Positions 29,892 through 39,510 of a DNA stretch of 64,000 nucleotides are shown in pieces. How positions within the stretch are numbered: position 1 is the first letter of the stretch; the number at the start of each line of letters is the position of its first letter. This DNA is from Phormidium ambiguum IAM M-71 (GTDB lineage: Bacteria; Cyanobacteriota; Cyanobacteriia; Cyanobacteriales; Aerosakkonemataceae). Under the pieces are notes generated by a model. It had not been told where the DNA came from, ran no database searches, and worked only from the letters and a program-made list of their open reading frames with translations. The position numbers and the translations under genes were made by a program. Location: positions 19,167 through 83,166 of the forward strand of contig NZ_MRCE01000001.1 in NCBI RefSeq assembly GCF_001904725.1, written 5' to 3'.

Positions 29892-30093
29892 AAATTAAAT
29901 TCATTACCAAAATAACGATATTTTTCTGTACCTTAGCATTTCCTTTATCATCTTGGTCAACCCAAAAGTATTGAGTTAAACTCACAGAAAAACTAAAAAA
30001 TTAAAATATCCCAAGAAAAATATTTCATATCAACAACTGCTTTGAGCTAGAGTCCTTACAATAGTAGATGTTAAGAAATGTAAGGAACTTAAC

Positions 30094-30996
30094 ATGGCCG
30101 ATCAGTTAATTAGAGCTACCGCCGCCGATGGAGGAATTCGTGCTGTGGGCGTAATTACAACACGCCTGACAGATGAAGCGAGACGAAGACATAAACTGTC
30201 CTACGTGGCGACAGCTGCTTTAGGACGCACGATGTCAGCTGGATTGTTATTAGTTTCCAGTATGAAGCGACCCGAATCGAGAGTAAATATTCGGGTGAAA
30301 GGAGATGGCCCTTTAGGGGGAATATTAATTGATGCCGGGTTAGATGGTACAGTGCGGGGTTATGTAGAAAACCCTGGAATTGAACTACCACCGAATGCTA
30401 AAGGCAAATTAGACGTTGGTGGAGCGGTAGGTAAAGATGGATATCTCTATGTAGTTAGAGATGTGGGATATGGTTATCCTTACTCCAGTACAGTAGAACT
30501 GATTTCTGGGGAAATTGGCGATGATATTTCCTATTATTTGGCAACGTCCGAACAGACTCCTTCAGCTTTAGTCGTAGGCGTGTTTGTGGAAGCTGGTGTA
30601 GTTACTGCTTCTGGGGGGATTTTGCTTCAAGTTATGCCAAAAGCAGCATCGGACGAAGCTTTGGTGAGAACTTTAGAATCTAGGATAGAAGCGTTGTCAG
30701 GATTTACGCCTTTGTTACAGGCAGGTAAGACATTACCAGATATTTTTCAGCAATTGCTGGGAGATATGGGACTAGTACAATTACCAGAAGTTCAGCTGTT
30801 GCGTTTTCAGTGTAACTGCTCTTACCAGAGAGTTTTAGGTGCTTTGAAACTTTTGGGAGAAGCAGAATTGCAGGACATGATTGAAAAAGATGATGGTGCT
30901 GAGGCTACTTGCCATTTTTGTGGAGAAGTTTATCAAGCCAGTAGCGACGAATTAGCTCAACTAATTTTAGATTTAAGGGCTGAATCGTCAGGGTGA
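30094..30996 (+). CDS. hslO: Redox-regulated chaperone Hsp33
   Basis: This is a holdase chaperone activated by oxidation and heat. The C-terminal zinc cysteines are C240 and C242 (CNC) and C273 and C276 (CHFC). They form the redox switch, and the N-terminal domain (LIRATAADGGIRAVGVITTRL) is typical. It is 300 residues, full length, with its ATG at 30094. It is monocistronic as far as can be seen. Confidence 0.95.
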   Translation: MADQLIRATAADGGIRAVGVITTRLTDEARRRHKLSYVATAALGRTMSAGLLLVSSMKRPESRVNIRVKGDGPLGGILIDAGLDGTVRGYVENPGIELPPNAKGKLDVGGAVGKDGYLYVVRDVGYGYPYSSTVELISGEIGDDISYYLATSEQTPSALVVGVFVEAGVVTASGGILLQVMPKAASDEALVRTLESRIEALSGFTPLLQAGKTLPDIFQQLLGDMGLVQLPEVQLLRFQCNCSYQRVLGALKLLGEAELQDMIEKDDGAEATCHFCGEVYQASSDELAQLILDLRAESSG

Positions 30997-31138
30997 AACA
31001 GGTGACAAATTGTTTGGAGGATGCTAATTAGAATATATATTGCCCAAGATCTAGCTTTTTTGGAATTAGAGGGGTAGGATAGCTACCACTGCATATTCAA
31101 GCTAGCCAGGTTAATGCAGAATTATTTTGGTGTGAGCT

Positions 31139-33298
31139 ATGAGAGAACGGGGAAGTCCAAACCAATGGTCGCCGATGAAAGCTTCAGAGCAAGGAAATAA
31201 AAATCGATCGATTCCACCTCTGATTCCAAATAACGCTGTTACGCCTCAAGGCACTCTGCATGAACGACCAAGAGCCGCTTCTGTTTCGTCAGAAACTAAT
31301 GAGTATGAAACGCCAATCAAAGTAGAAGAACAGATTGGTAGTAATTCAGAAAGTGAAATTGCCAAAAATGGGAAACTTAAGCGAATTAGTAAAAAGTTGA
31401 AACAAGTGCAGATTAAGATGCCTCCGGCGGTACAACAATTAACAGGGCAGTGGCAATTCTGGGTAGCGTTAGCAACAGTTAGTGCTGGCGGAATCGGAAC
31501 ACTGGCAGTAACTTTATTACTGACACTGCCAGCACAGCCTAACTGCTCGTCGATGAATTTGACAACTTCAGCATCAGAACGGATTTCCTGTGCGGAAATA
31601 GCAGCAAATAAGCAGACAGTGAAAGGCTTGTTAGAAGCAATTTCCCTGGTAAAAACTTTACCTGCCGATCATCCATTGCGGGATGAAGCAAACTTATTAA
31701 TTAAAGAATGGTCACAAGAGATTTTAAACTTGGCGGATAAGTCTTTTGAGACTGGGAAGTTAGATGAAGCGATCGCCACCGCGAAAAAAATTCCCTCGGA
31801 TGTTCCCGCATATCCCTTAGTAGAAAAGCGGATAGCGCGTTGGCGTAGTATTTGGTCGCAAGCAGAAGGTTACTATCGAGCCGCTGAAGCACAGGTACGT
31901 AAAGAAAATTGGACTCAAGCTTTCCGAGAAGCAGTACGTTTGCTTTATATCGGTAATCAATATTGGGAAACTACAAAATACGAAGAAATTACTCAAGTTA
32001 TTACTTCAGCTAGAGAAGACGGCGAAACATTAACTAAAGCGCGGAATTTAGCACGCGCTGGTGGGGTAAAAAATCTGTTGGAAGCGATTAAACTAGCTCA
32101 AGGGATCGGTTCAAAAAGCTATATTTACGAAGCTTCTAAAACTGCGATCGTGGAATTTGGCCGAAAAATGCTGGATTTAGCACAAGTGCAGTTAGACAAT
32201 CAAGATGTCAGTGGAGCATTATCTATAGTTCGGCAAATTCCCGCAATTATTAACTTACAGGGGGATGTAGAAGACTTTACAAACTTGGCACAAGCCTTGG
32301 CTCTGGCTCAAGAAGGCACAGTAGCTAGTTTAGATGCTGCGATCAATCAGGTACAAAGAATTAGTCCCAATCGACCTTTATACAACAAAGCTCAAGATTT
32401 GTTATTACGTTGGCAACAAGAACAACAAGATGTTGCACGGTTAGATAAAGCTCGTCAGTTGGCGGGAATGGGCAGTATTAATGACTTAAGAGCAGCCATT
32501 AGAGAAGCTCAATCAATACCAGAAAATAATCCTCGATCGCAAGAAGCAAAACAACAAATTGCGACATGGGTAGCCCAAATTCAAACAATTGAAGACCGCC
32601 CGTTGTTGAGTCGTGCTGAGCAAGTAGCTAGCATAGGAGATCCCACATCTTTAGCGGCAGCAGTTAATGAAGCGGCAAAGATTGGTCGAGGTCGAGCTTT
32701 GTATTCAGAAGCTCAAAGAAAGATTTTTCAGTGGAGCGGTCAAATTCAACGAATCCAAGACCAGCCTTATTTAGATCAGGCAAGACAATTAGCTAATTCG
32801 GGTAATTTCTCAGCAGCAATTAATACGGCTCAACAAATTAAACCTGGTAGGGCGCTTTCTGCTCAAGCAGTATCGGCAATTCAAGATTGGCAAGGGCAAG
32901 CCAGGGCGCAACAAAATTGGCAACAAGCACAACAGTTGGCAAATGTAGGTACGCCAGAATCTTTAATATCAGCAATTCAGATGTTGAGGAGTATTCCTAG
33001 AAGTTCGGCTTTGCGATCGGAAGCGGAAACTGCCATTAGTCAATGGAGTTACCAAATTCTTTCCCAAGCGCAAGACCGAGCAAATTATGATTTGCCAGGT
33101 GCAATTTCTATTGCTCGGAGTATTCCACCTGGAACTAATGCTTTTGCAGAAGCAAAAGCACAAATCGAAGTTTGGCAAAATATTATGAATCCCCCAGCAC
33201 AGCCAAGTCCTGAATACTTTACGCCTCCAGCGGAACAAACGCCTGTTACACCAGAAAGTTCAGAAACAGAAATTGAGACTCCGATTACTAACCCTTAA
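31139..33298 (+). CDS. Membrane-anchored helical-repeat protein of unknown function
   Basis: This 719-residue protein has a polar N-terminus (1-105), one membrane segment (about 107-128, FWVALATVSAGGIGTLAVTLLLTLPA), and then a long helical region to about 690. That region consists of repeated segments of the type ARQLA..G....L..AI..AQ.I....P.Y..A...I..W. At least eight such repeats are visible, each with a conserved tryptophan, resembling TPR/SEL1-like solenoids. The C-terminus is proline and threonine rich. Cyanobacterial homologues are sometimes labelled chromosome segregation ATPase, but no P loop is present. The solenoid probably lies on the periplasmic side. Function is unknown. Confidence 0.7.
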   Translation: MRERGSPNQWSPMKASEQGNKNRSIPPLIPNNAVTPQGTLHERPRAASVSSETNEYETPIKVEEQIGSNSESEIAKNGKLKRISKKLKQVQIKMPPAVQQLTGQWQFWVALATVSAGGIGTLAVTLLLTLPAQPNCSSMNLTTSASERISCAEIAANKQTVKGLLEAISLVKTLPADHPLRDEANLLIKEWSQEILNLADKSFETGKLDEAIATAKKIPSDVPAYPLVEKRIARWRSIWSQAEGYYRAAEAQVRKENWTQAFREAVRLLYIGNQYWETTKYEEITQVITSAREDGETLTKARNLARAGGVKNLLEAIKLAQGIGSKSYIYEASKTAIVEFGRKMLDLAQVQLDNQDVSGALSIVRQIPAIINLQGDVEDFTNLAQALALAQEGTVASLDAAINQVQRISPNRPLYNKAQDLLLRWQQEQQDVARLDKARQLAGMGSINDLRAAIREAQSIPENNPRSQEAKQQIATWVAQIQTIEDRPLLSRAEQVASIGDPTSLAAAVNEAAKIGRGRALYSEAQRKIFQWSGQIQRIQDQPYLDQARQLANSGNFSAAINTAQQIKPGRALSAQAVSAIQDWQGQARAQQNWQQAQQLANVGTPESLISAIQMLRSIPRSSALRSEAETAISQWSYQILSQAQDRANYDLPGAISIARSIPPGTNAFAEAKAQIEVWQNIMNPPAQPSPEYFTPPAEQTPVTPESSETEIETPITNP

Positions 33299-33352
33299 CA
33301 CAATTTTGGATTGGCAATTTTTTAGTGTTTTTTCATAATAATTTTACTCAAT

Positions 33353-34849
33353 CTAAAATTGCTCGATTTGTCTAACTACAGTAAGGGCGGAATAGGAAAC
33401 GCCAGCAGTTCCTTCACCTGGATGGGTGCAATCTCCTACTAACCAAAGATGATTGATGGGGGTGCGATTGGCAAATCCAAAAGGGCCAAAAGTAGGAATG
33501 CGTTGACCGATGCCACCTACTACGCCTTGATCGCGGGCGGTAAAATGGGCAAAGGTGCGCGGTGTAGCTGCTTCCGTGTGGATGATGTTTTCCGAGGTGA
33601 GGTGGAAATATTGGGAGAGTTTGGTTAAAGCTTCTTGGGTGTATCTACTTTTTAAGGTTTCGTAATCTGAGGAATTCCACCAAGTTCTAGTATCTGTAAA
33701 CGAAGAAGCTGTAATTGTGGCTTTACCTTCTGGCGCACGTCCATCTCCCGGACGACTCACGGAAACAAATAAGGAATTATTTTCGCCGATCGGCCCTTCA
33801 TAATCATAGAAAAATTGTAAATGCGGCGGACATTCTGGGGGGATAGCTGTTTCTTTTACTCCTAAATAGATGACAAAAGCACCTGATGCTGGTGGTAGTT
33901 TATCAACACGATAACGATAACCTTTTGGTGCTGCTTCTCCTAATAGTTGAACTAGGTTTTGGACGGTGACATTAGCAACAATATGGTCTGCTTTTTCTGT
34001 CCAAGTTTCTCCGGTTTTTTGATTGTGAATTTGAACGGCTGTAGCTTTGCCGTTTTCCGTGTAAATTTGTTTTACTGTGTGGCGCATTAATAATTTTCCG
34101 CCGTCTCTTTCTAAGGCAGCGACTAGGCGATCGCTCAACACTTGCATACTACCTTTAAGGTGATACAATCCTTGTGGTGCCTGACTTACACCCAACGCAG
34201 TCGCCGCATAAAGCAACGCCGTTTCTTCTGCATCAACTTGGGAATAAAGCTTCAACTGTAAATCTAAAAAAGTCCGTAATCGGAGATTTTCGGCTAAACC
34301 AAAATAACGTAAAGCATCTCCAACTGTAGAGAAAGTGTGGGGTAAAGTTAGTAAAGTATCCGGTCTAACTGCTTTAGTTAATTGCCACAAATCCCATAAA
34401 TTACGCGGTGGTAAAATTGGATCGCGGGATTGAAAAGCCCAACTATACCGAAATAAATCATTCAATAATTGCCAAAAAGGTTCGCTTCCGGGAAACTGTC
34501 GCTGACGTTCTGCTTGCCATTTTTGCGGATCTCGCCACACATTAATCGGTTCGGTTTCCCCTGGAAGAAACACCGCGCAAGCAGGATCGCAGAAAGTCGC
34601 TTCTGGCAAATCTATTTCTAATTCTGAGAATATCTTGTGATGAATTCCTCCCGGTTCTAACCCAGCAACTTGGGTAGCGCCAACATCAAAAGTAAAACCG
34701 CGACGTTGAAATGTGGAAGCGCATCCTCCGGGAACTAAGGCTTGATCTAAAACTAAAACTTGGTAGCCGCGATGGGCAAGTAAGGCGGCGGCGGTTAAAC
34801 CACCGATTCCAGCACCAATGACAACGACTTTGCTATGATTATTTGTCAT
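33353..34849 (-). CDS. crtD: Carotenoid C-3',4' desaturase, CrtD type
   Basis: This is a phytoene-desaturase-family FAD enzyme. The dinucleotide fold GAGIGGLTAAALLAHRGYQV begins at residue 12, VPGGCASTFQRRGFTFDVGA follows, and the C-terminal FAD signature is WLVGDCTHPGEGTAGVSYSAL. The length of 498 and the sequence style match the cyanobacterial CrtD enzymes, which desaturate the 3',4' position in myxoxanthophyll synthesis. CrtO or CrtH paralogues are the alternative, but CrtH and CrtO differ in the N-terminal blocks. It is convergent with the helical-repeat gene and divergent from the M16 peptidase. Confidence 0.78.
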   Translation of the reverse strand: MTNNHSKVVVIGAGIGGLTAAALLAHRGYQVLVLDQALVPGGCASTFQRRGFTFDVGATQVAGLEPGGIHHKIFSELEIDLPEATFCDPACAVFLPGETEPINVWRDPQKWQAERQRQFPGSEPFWQLLNDLFRYSWAFQSRDPILPPRNLWDLWQLTKAVRPDTLLTLPHTFSTVGDALRYFGLAENLRLRTFLDLQLKLYSQVDAEETALLYAATALGVSQAPQGLYHLKGSMQVLSDRLVAALERDGGKLLMRHTVKQIYTENGKATAVQIHNQKTGETWTEKADHIVANVTVQNLVQLLGEAAPKGYRYRVDKLPPASGAFVIYLGVKETAIPPECPPHLQFFYDYEGPIGENNSLFVSVSRPGDGRAPEGKATITASSFTDTRTWWNSSDYETLKSRYTQEALTKLSQYFHLTSENIIHTEAATPRTFAHFTARDQGVVGGIGQRIPTFGPFGFANRTPINHLWLVGDCTHPGEGTAGVSYSALTVVRQIEQF

Positions 34850-34976
34850 ATAAATTTACTTTTCTTTACATTTATTATTTTAATTTAAAACATCTCTTGA
34901 TTCACGATATTTACCGTTCCCCGTTCCCGGCTCTGTAGTTAAGATGAAAGGAGCGTTACATTAACTCTTACATTTG

Positions 34977-36263
34977 ATGACCTCGATTTTGCTCAAATCC
35001 CCTCCTCTGAACGCCCCCACTGTATATCAGTTACCTAATGGGTTGACGATCGTTGCCGAACAAATGCCGATCGAAGCTGTAAATTTGAGTATTTGGTTGG
35101 ATGTTGGTTCTGCTGTAGAGTCAGATCGAATTAATGGAATGGCTCACTTTTTAGAACACATGGTTTTTAAAGGAACTGAAAATTTAGCCAGTGGCGAATT
35201 TGAGCGTTTAGTTGAAGAGAGAGGTGCTGTTACTAACGCAGCTACAAGTCAGGATTATACTCAGTTTTATATTACGAGTGCGCCCAAAGATTTTGCTGAT
35301 TTAGCACCTTTACAAATTGATGTTGTGCTGAATCCTAGTATTCCTGATGAAGCTTTTGAGCGAGAAAGATTAGTAGTTTTAGAAGAGATTCGTCGGGCGG
35401 AAGATAACCCGCGTCGGCGGACTTATCAGAGATCGATCGAAACAGCTTTTAGCCAATTACCTTACCGTCGTCCAGTATTAGGGCCAACATCAGTAATTGA
35501 ATCTCTTACACCTCAACAAATGCGAGATTTTCATGGTGGTTGGTATCAACCAAAATCAATTACAGCGGCAGTGGTAGGTAATTTACCTGTAGAACAACTG
35601 ATTGATATTGTTGGTGAAGGTTTTACACAACATTACTCAAATTTAAAGTCGATTTCTGACAGTTTTACTAGTCCTGAATGGCAATCAGAAGCACCTTTTA
35701 CGGAAGTTGTCAGACGAGAATATGTAGATGAAAGTTTACAGCAAGCTCGATTAATTATGCTGTGGCGAGTGCCAGGAATGACGCAGTTATCCCAAACTTA
35801 TCCTTTAGATGTTTTAGCAGCAATTTTAGGACAAGGACGTAGTTCTAGATTAGTCAGAGATTTGCGAGAAAATCAACATTTAGTAACGCATATTTCTGCA
35901 AGTAATTTAACTCATAATTACCAAGGAATTTTCCAAATTTCGGCTCATTTACCAGTGGAAAATATCGCCGCAGCCGAATTAGCGATCGCAGAACATATTC
36001 GCAAGTTACAAAAAGAACCTGTCACCAAAGCCGAAATCTCTCGCGTTCGCACTCAAGTAGCAAATCGATTTGTGTTTGCTTCCGAAACTCCTAGCGATCG
36101 GGCTGGAATGTATGGTTACTATCAATCAATGGTCAAAGATTTAGATCCAATGCTCAATTATCCCGCTAGAATTCAAGCTGTTAATGAAGAAGAATTACAA
36201 TTTACAGCTAATAGTTTTCTATCTCCAGATGCTTATGGTGTGGTAATAATTAAACCCGAATAA
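34977..36263 (+). CDS. M16 family zinc peptidase
   Basis: This is an insulinase/processing-peptidase-like enzyme. The inverted zinc motif HFLEH is at residues 57-61, followed by MVFKGTENL. The second glutamate lies in the VVLEEIRRAEDNPRRR region. The second M16 half-domain (about 185-350) includes the conserved R/Y region near the C-terminus. The ATG at 34977 is preferred over the TTG directly before it. Cyanobacterial genomes commonly have two adjacent M16 genes; here only one is present. It is cytoplasmic, with no signal peptide. Confidence 0.88.
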   Translation: MTSILLKSPPLNAPTVYQLPNGLTIVAEQMPIEAVNLSIWLDVGSAVESDRINGMAHFLEHMVFKGTENLASGEFERLVEERGAVTNAATSQDYTQFYITSAPKDFADLAPLQIDVVLNPSIPDEAFERERLVVLEEIRRAEDNPRRRTYQRSIETAFSQLPYRRPVLGPTSVIESLTPQQMRDFHGGWYQPKSITAAVVGNLPVEQLIDIVGEGFTQHYSNLKSISDSFTSPEWQSEAPFTEVVRREYVDESLQQARLIMLWRVPGMTQLSQTYPLDVLAAILGQGRSSRLVRDLRENQHLVTHISASNLTHNYQGIFQISAHLPVENIAAAELAIAEHIRKLQKEPVTKAEISRVRTQVANRFVFASETPSDRAGMYGYYQSMVKDLDPMLNYPARIQAVNEEELQFTANSFLSPDAYGVVIIKPE

Positions 36264-36286
36264 TTACGATTAGGTAATTTCTGTCT

Positions 36287-36355
36287 TGTAGGGGCGGGTT
36301 TAGCAAATACTTTTGTCTTACAACCGAAAAATTAACAACAAAACCCGCCCTTACC
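36287..36355. repeat. Palindromic repeat, 69 bp, first of an inverted pair
   Basis: The left arm TGTAGGGGCGGGTTTA (36287-36302) pairs with AAAACCCGCCCTTAC (36340-36354). It has the same orientation as the copy at 13252 and is opposite to the next copy, 21 bp away. Confidence 0.75.
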
Positions 36356-36376
36356 AGCAGATTAATTGAATCTAAA

Positions 36377-36443
36377 ACAGAGCGGGTTTTGTCCAAATAT
36401 TTTCTGTGAATTACAAAGTTTATTTACTAAACCCGCCCCTACA
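36377..36443. repeat. Palindromic repeat, 67 bp, second of an inverted pair
   Basis: The right arm TAAACCCGCCCCTACA (36428-36443) pairs with the shortened left arm GAGCGGGTTTT. The interior closely resembles the rpoC1-rpoC2 copy. Confidence 0.75.
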
Positions 36444-36461
36444 TTCCTCTTCTACATTGTT

Positions 36462-36566
36462 ATACCAATTCTCTGTAAAATTGCGCTTAAATCATAGTCC
36501 CTCCCCGTAGACGGGGAGGGGTTTGGGGTGGGGTTAACTAAGCGCATCTTCGTAGAGAATTGGTAT
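36462..36566. mobile_element. 105-bp MITE-like element with 13-bp terminal inverted repeats
   Basis: ATACCAATTCTCT (36462-36474) and AGAGAATTGGTAT (36554-36566) are perfect inverted ends. A second arm pair (GCGCTTA 36483-36489 with TAAGCGC 36539-36545) and a central hairpin (CCCTCCCCGT 36499-36508 with ACGGGGAGGG 36511-36520) are nested inside. There is no coding capacity. It lies 32 bp before the next gene. Confidence 0.7.
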
Positions 36567-36598
36567 GATTCAGTAAAATCAATTTTTACACTCTACTT

Positions 36599-37471
36599 AT
36601 GTGGACAACAATTGCTGAACATATTAGTCAAGAAACAGGTGAGAAATTTGTTATAGAAAACCGCCGTTCTGTAGGTGGAGGTTGTATCAATCAAGGTTAT
36701 ACAATTACTGATAACGATCGCACTTATTTTGTTAAATTAAACCAAGTTTCCCAAGTTGATATGTTTGCAGCGGAAGCTTTGGGATTACAAGAAATGTGGT
36801 CAACTAAAACTATTAGAGTTCCGCAACCAATTTGTTACGGAACAGCAGATAATTCAGCTTACATAGTGCAAGAATATTTGGAATTAGGGCGGAGTGGTGG
36901 TAATAATGCTTGGGAAGAAATGGGTCGTAAACTAGCAGAAATGCACAAAACTACTAGTAATAAAGGTTTTGGTTGGGAGAGAAATAATACGATCGGTTCT
37001 ACACCACAAATTAATACCTGGACATCAGATTGGATAGATTTTTTTGCCGAACATCGCATTGGTTATCAATTGAAATTAGCTAAACGCCGAGGTGGGCAAT
37101 TTAGCCAAGGGGAAAGTTTAATTAAAGCCATTCCTGAATTATTAGCAAATCATCATCCCCAACCATCTTTAGTGCATGGGGATTTATGGTCGGGAAATGC
37201 TTCAGTAACCGCAGCAGGGGAACCTGTAATTTTCGATCCGGCGACTTATTATGGCGATCGAGAAGTTGACCTCGCCATGACAGAATTATTCGGCAGATTT
37301 CCTGCTAGTTTTTATCACGGTTATAACGCTGTTTGGCCTTTAGATTCTGGCTATGAATTACGCAAAAATCTATACAACCTCTACCACATTATTAACCACT
37401 TTAATTTGTTCGGTGGTAGTTATGAATCCCAAGCAAATCGCATGATTAGCCAATTATTGAGTCAAGTTTAG
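36599..37471 (+). CDS. Fructosamine kinase family protein
   Basis: This is a kinase of the fructosamine-3-kinase/APH fold, thought to phosphorylate protein-bound ketoamines so that glycation is reversed. The N-terminal P-loop-like VGGGCINQGY, the catalytic loop HGDLWSGN (193-200) and the metal-binding IFDPATYYGDREVDLAM (D213) are all intact. It is 290 residues, full length. The ATG at 36599 follows a MITE-like element closely, so the promoter may lie within or beside that element. Confidence 0.92.
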   Translation: MWTTIAEHISQETGEKFVIENRRSVGGGCINQGYTITDNDRTYFVKLNQVSQVDMFAAEALGLQEMWSTKTIRVPQPICYGTADNSAYIVQEYLELGRSGGNNAWEEMGRKLAEMHKTTSNKGFGWERNNTIGSTPQINTWTSDWIDFFAEHRIGYQLKLAKRRGGQFSQGESLIKAIPELLANHHPQPSLVHGDLWSGNASVTAAGEPVIFDPATYYGDREVDLAMTELFGRFPASFYHGYNAVWPLDSGYELRKNLYNLYHIINHFNLFGGSYESQANRMISQLLSQV

Positions 37472-37563
37472 GAAAGGCAGAAGGCAGAAGGCAGAAGGTA
37501 AGAAAGGCAGAAGGCAAAAATTCCCCTTTCCCCCTTTTCCCTTTTCCCCTTTCCCCTACCTTC
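37472..37563. repeat. Simple-repeat tract: AGGCAGA heptamers then a polypyrimidine run
   Basis: Several near-tandem AGGCAGA units occupy 37474-37517. A strand-asymmetric C/T-only stretch of about 35 nt follows, from 37526 to about 37558. The tract fills the gap between two convergent genes. Confidence 0.7.
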
Positions 37564-37568
37564 TTTAT

Positions 37569-38870
37569 TCATGATGAAACTGCCAAAGGCAAATGAGAAT
37601 TATCGGAAATACTCCTAACTTTTGAAACATCTTTAAGGGAACGGATCTGAGATTTTTTTCCTGGTAATTTTTGACCGTCCCAGTTACGATATTTCCAGGC
37701 GAGTTCTAAGAGATCCATCCATTGTTTTTGGACTTGTTTGAGTGACCATTTTAAGTCTTTGGCAATTTCTTCATCAAATTTGTTGCCTTTTTTGAGTTGT
37801 AACAATTCTCGATGTTGGGGCGAAAGTTGATTTAAAAACTCTTGCCATTGTTGAGAGGACATTCCCAATTTTTGATCTAAGTCTGCACCTAACCATTGAT
37901 GGACTAGTTTCCAGTGGGAGGCGCGAGCGAATTTATCTACATGATATTTAAAGCGTTGTTGTAGGTAATCTCGTTCGCGGGGAGTTAATTTGAGTAGTTC
38001 ATCAATGTCTGGGGCTGCATAGTCTTGTAGTTTGAGAACTAGATAATTTACGCAGTCTGATTGACCTTGGGATTCTAAATAGTCTAAGAGTTCTTTGATA
38101 ATGCGATCGCGCAACAACCCTTCTGAAGGATCGACTGTTTCAGTCATAATTTGCGATCGCACTTGCTGCATTGTCGAAGCAGACCAACCACTTTGTTGAT
38201 CGTAATCTCCTTTAGATACTTCTACTGCTTGTTCGATATCTACAGAAGTTTCCGCAGGTTGGCGTTTAACAAATGCCTGAATTCTTAACACAATCAATTG
38301 TTGACTTGTGCCGTTTGGTAAGGTGATGCGGCGTTTGGCGTAGTTTTCTGTAAACGCCATGTACTCCGCTAATTCTAGCTGAGTGCGGGGTTGAAACTTC
38401 GGTAACTCGTATTCTCGACGAAAAGCTGCGATCGAACCAGCATAAAACTCTTGCAAAAAGTCGTCAATCAGATTTTTGCGTCCTTGGAAACCCAACTGAG
38501 ATTGAGACGGTGCTACATAACGATAAATCATAGCGGTTAAATTGCTATGTAGTTCAATACGTCCCTGTTTTGCTCCTAAGCGGTAGTAAGACAAGCACTT
38601 GTGTAATCTATTACGTCCCAGGATCAGTTGCCAAGAGTAAATTTCTCCAGAAGTTTGGATGCGTGGACTTTTGTGGCACATCCGTTCTACTTCTGAGGCA
38701 ATTCTGGTTGCTACGCCTACAGTAGTCTGGGAATTCGAGTCAACTGCTTGGGAAAGTTCTTCAACCAAAATTGTCTGTAAGTTTGGCCCATCTTTTTGGT
38801 CTGAAAGATCCGGACAATTGGCGTTAACAACAGTAGTTACATTTGGAATGGTATCAGCTTTAATCTGCAT
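37569..38870 (-). CDS. hetZ: HetZ-type protein
   Basis: This is a cyanobacterial protein that matches HetZ, an early regulator of heterocyst differentiation in Anabaena. It is also found in filamentous species without heterocysts. Supporting blocks are WQLILGRNRLHKCLSYYRLG, HSNLTAMIYRYVAPSQSQLGFQGR and YMAFTENYAKRRITLP, and a C-terminal helical part. The C-terminal region (LSPQHRELLQLKKGNKFDEEIAKDLKWSLKQVQKQW) looks like a sigma-70 region 4 type helix-turn-helix. The ATG at 38870 is chosen because AAGGGG lies 7 nt upstream; an in-frame ATG at 38888 is possible. Assignment is from motif memory. Confidence 0.7.
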   Translation of the reverse strand: MQIKADTIPNVTTVVNANCPDLSDQKDGPNLQTILVEELSQAVDSNSQTTVGVATRIASEVERMCHKSPRIQTSGEIYSWQLILGRNRLHKCLSYYRLGAKQGRIELHSNLTAMIYRYVAPSQSQLGFQGRKNLIDDFLQEFYAGSIAAFRREYELPKFQPRTQLELAEYMAFTENYAKRRITLPNGTSQQLIVLRIQAFVKRQPAETSVDIEQAVEVSKGDYDQQSGWSASTMQQVRSQIMTETVDPSEGLLRDRIIKELLDYLESQGQSDCVNYLVLKLQDYAAPDIDELLKLTPRERDYLQQRFKYHVDKFARASHWKLVHQWLGADLDQKLGMSSQQWQEFLNQLSPQHRELLQLKKGNKFDEEIAKDLKWSLKQVQKQWMDLLELAWKYRNWDGQKLPGKKSQIRSLKDVSKVRSISDNSHLPLAVSS

Positions 38871-39432
38871 GGTATTGCCCCTTAGCATTAAAGTTACAAA
38901 TTGCGTTAACAGTTAAGGAAATTTAGTTTAGATGCGATCGCCCCTTTGGGTGATTTAAATTTTTGGTTTGATTTACATATTGACAGTAGGCACCAAAAAT
39001 GAAAAATTTTACCTGAGAACTGAACTTCGGATTAGATTCAACCAATTTCAGATGCTTTTCTGCCAAATAAGTTTATATTTACTTTACTTAAGGAAGAAAT
39101 TTTTTGAAGATTTTCCGAAGTTAGATGTTGAGTATCGCTTTACTGAATAGGCAAATGATAATTTTACTAAGCTTTTGATTTTAATGATGATTGATTCCAT
39201 CATTTAATCAAATTTTAACACTTATCTATTAGGTAAAATTAACTGCCATAAATTCAGAAAATACTACCTATTGATTTCCGTCTAATGTCTAGCTTGTTTG
39301 GCTAAAAGTACTTTCATGTCTAAATCAGGGCAATTTAAGCTTTGGTAAATTCGGACTTTTTTACAATTATTTAAATACAATGGAATTAAAGAAAGGATTT
39401 TTTTATCCATATCTAGTAAAGTCCTCAAAAAT

Positions 39433-39496
39433 CTACTTTTTCCTTATGAATATAGTTTGTTTCAAATTCAGAGATTTGTCGATAAGGAAAAAGTAG
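39433..39496. repeat. 15-bp perfect inverted repeat upstream of the STAND gene
   Basis: CTACTTTTTCCTTAT (39433-39447) and ATAAGGAAAAAGTAG (39482-39496) flank a 34-nt spacer. It is a possible operator or cruciform, 107 nt before the start codon. Confidence 0.75.
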
Positions 39497-39510
39497 GTAG
39501 TTTCCCCACC

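Noticed and set aside
37569-38870. Evidence that the organism forms heterocysts
   Set aside because: hetZ homologues are also present in filamentous species without heterocysts; no hetR, patS or glycolipid-layer genes are in the window.
38968-39150. Open frame of 60 codons between hetZ and the STAND gene
   Set aside because: Composition is AT-driven, rich in F, L and K, without a ribosome binding site or recognisable motif.
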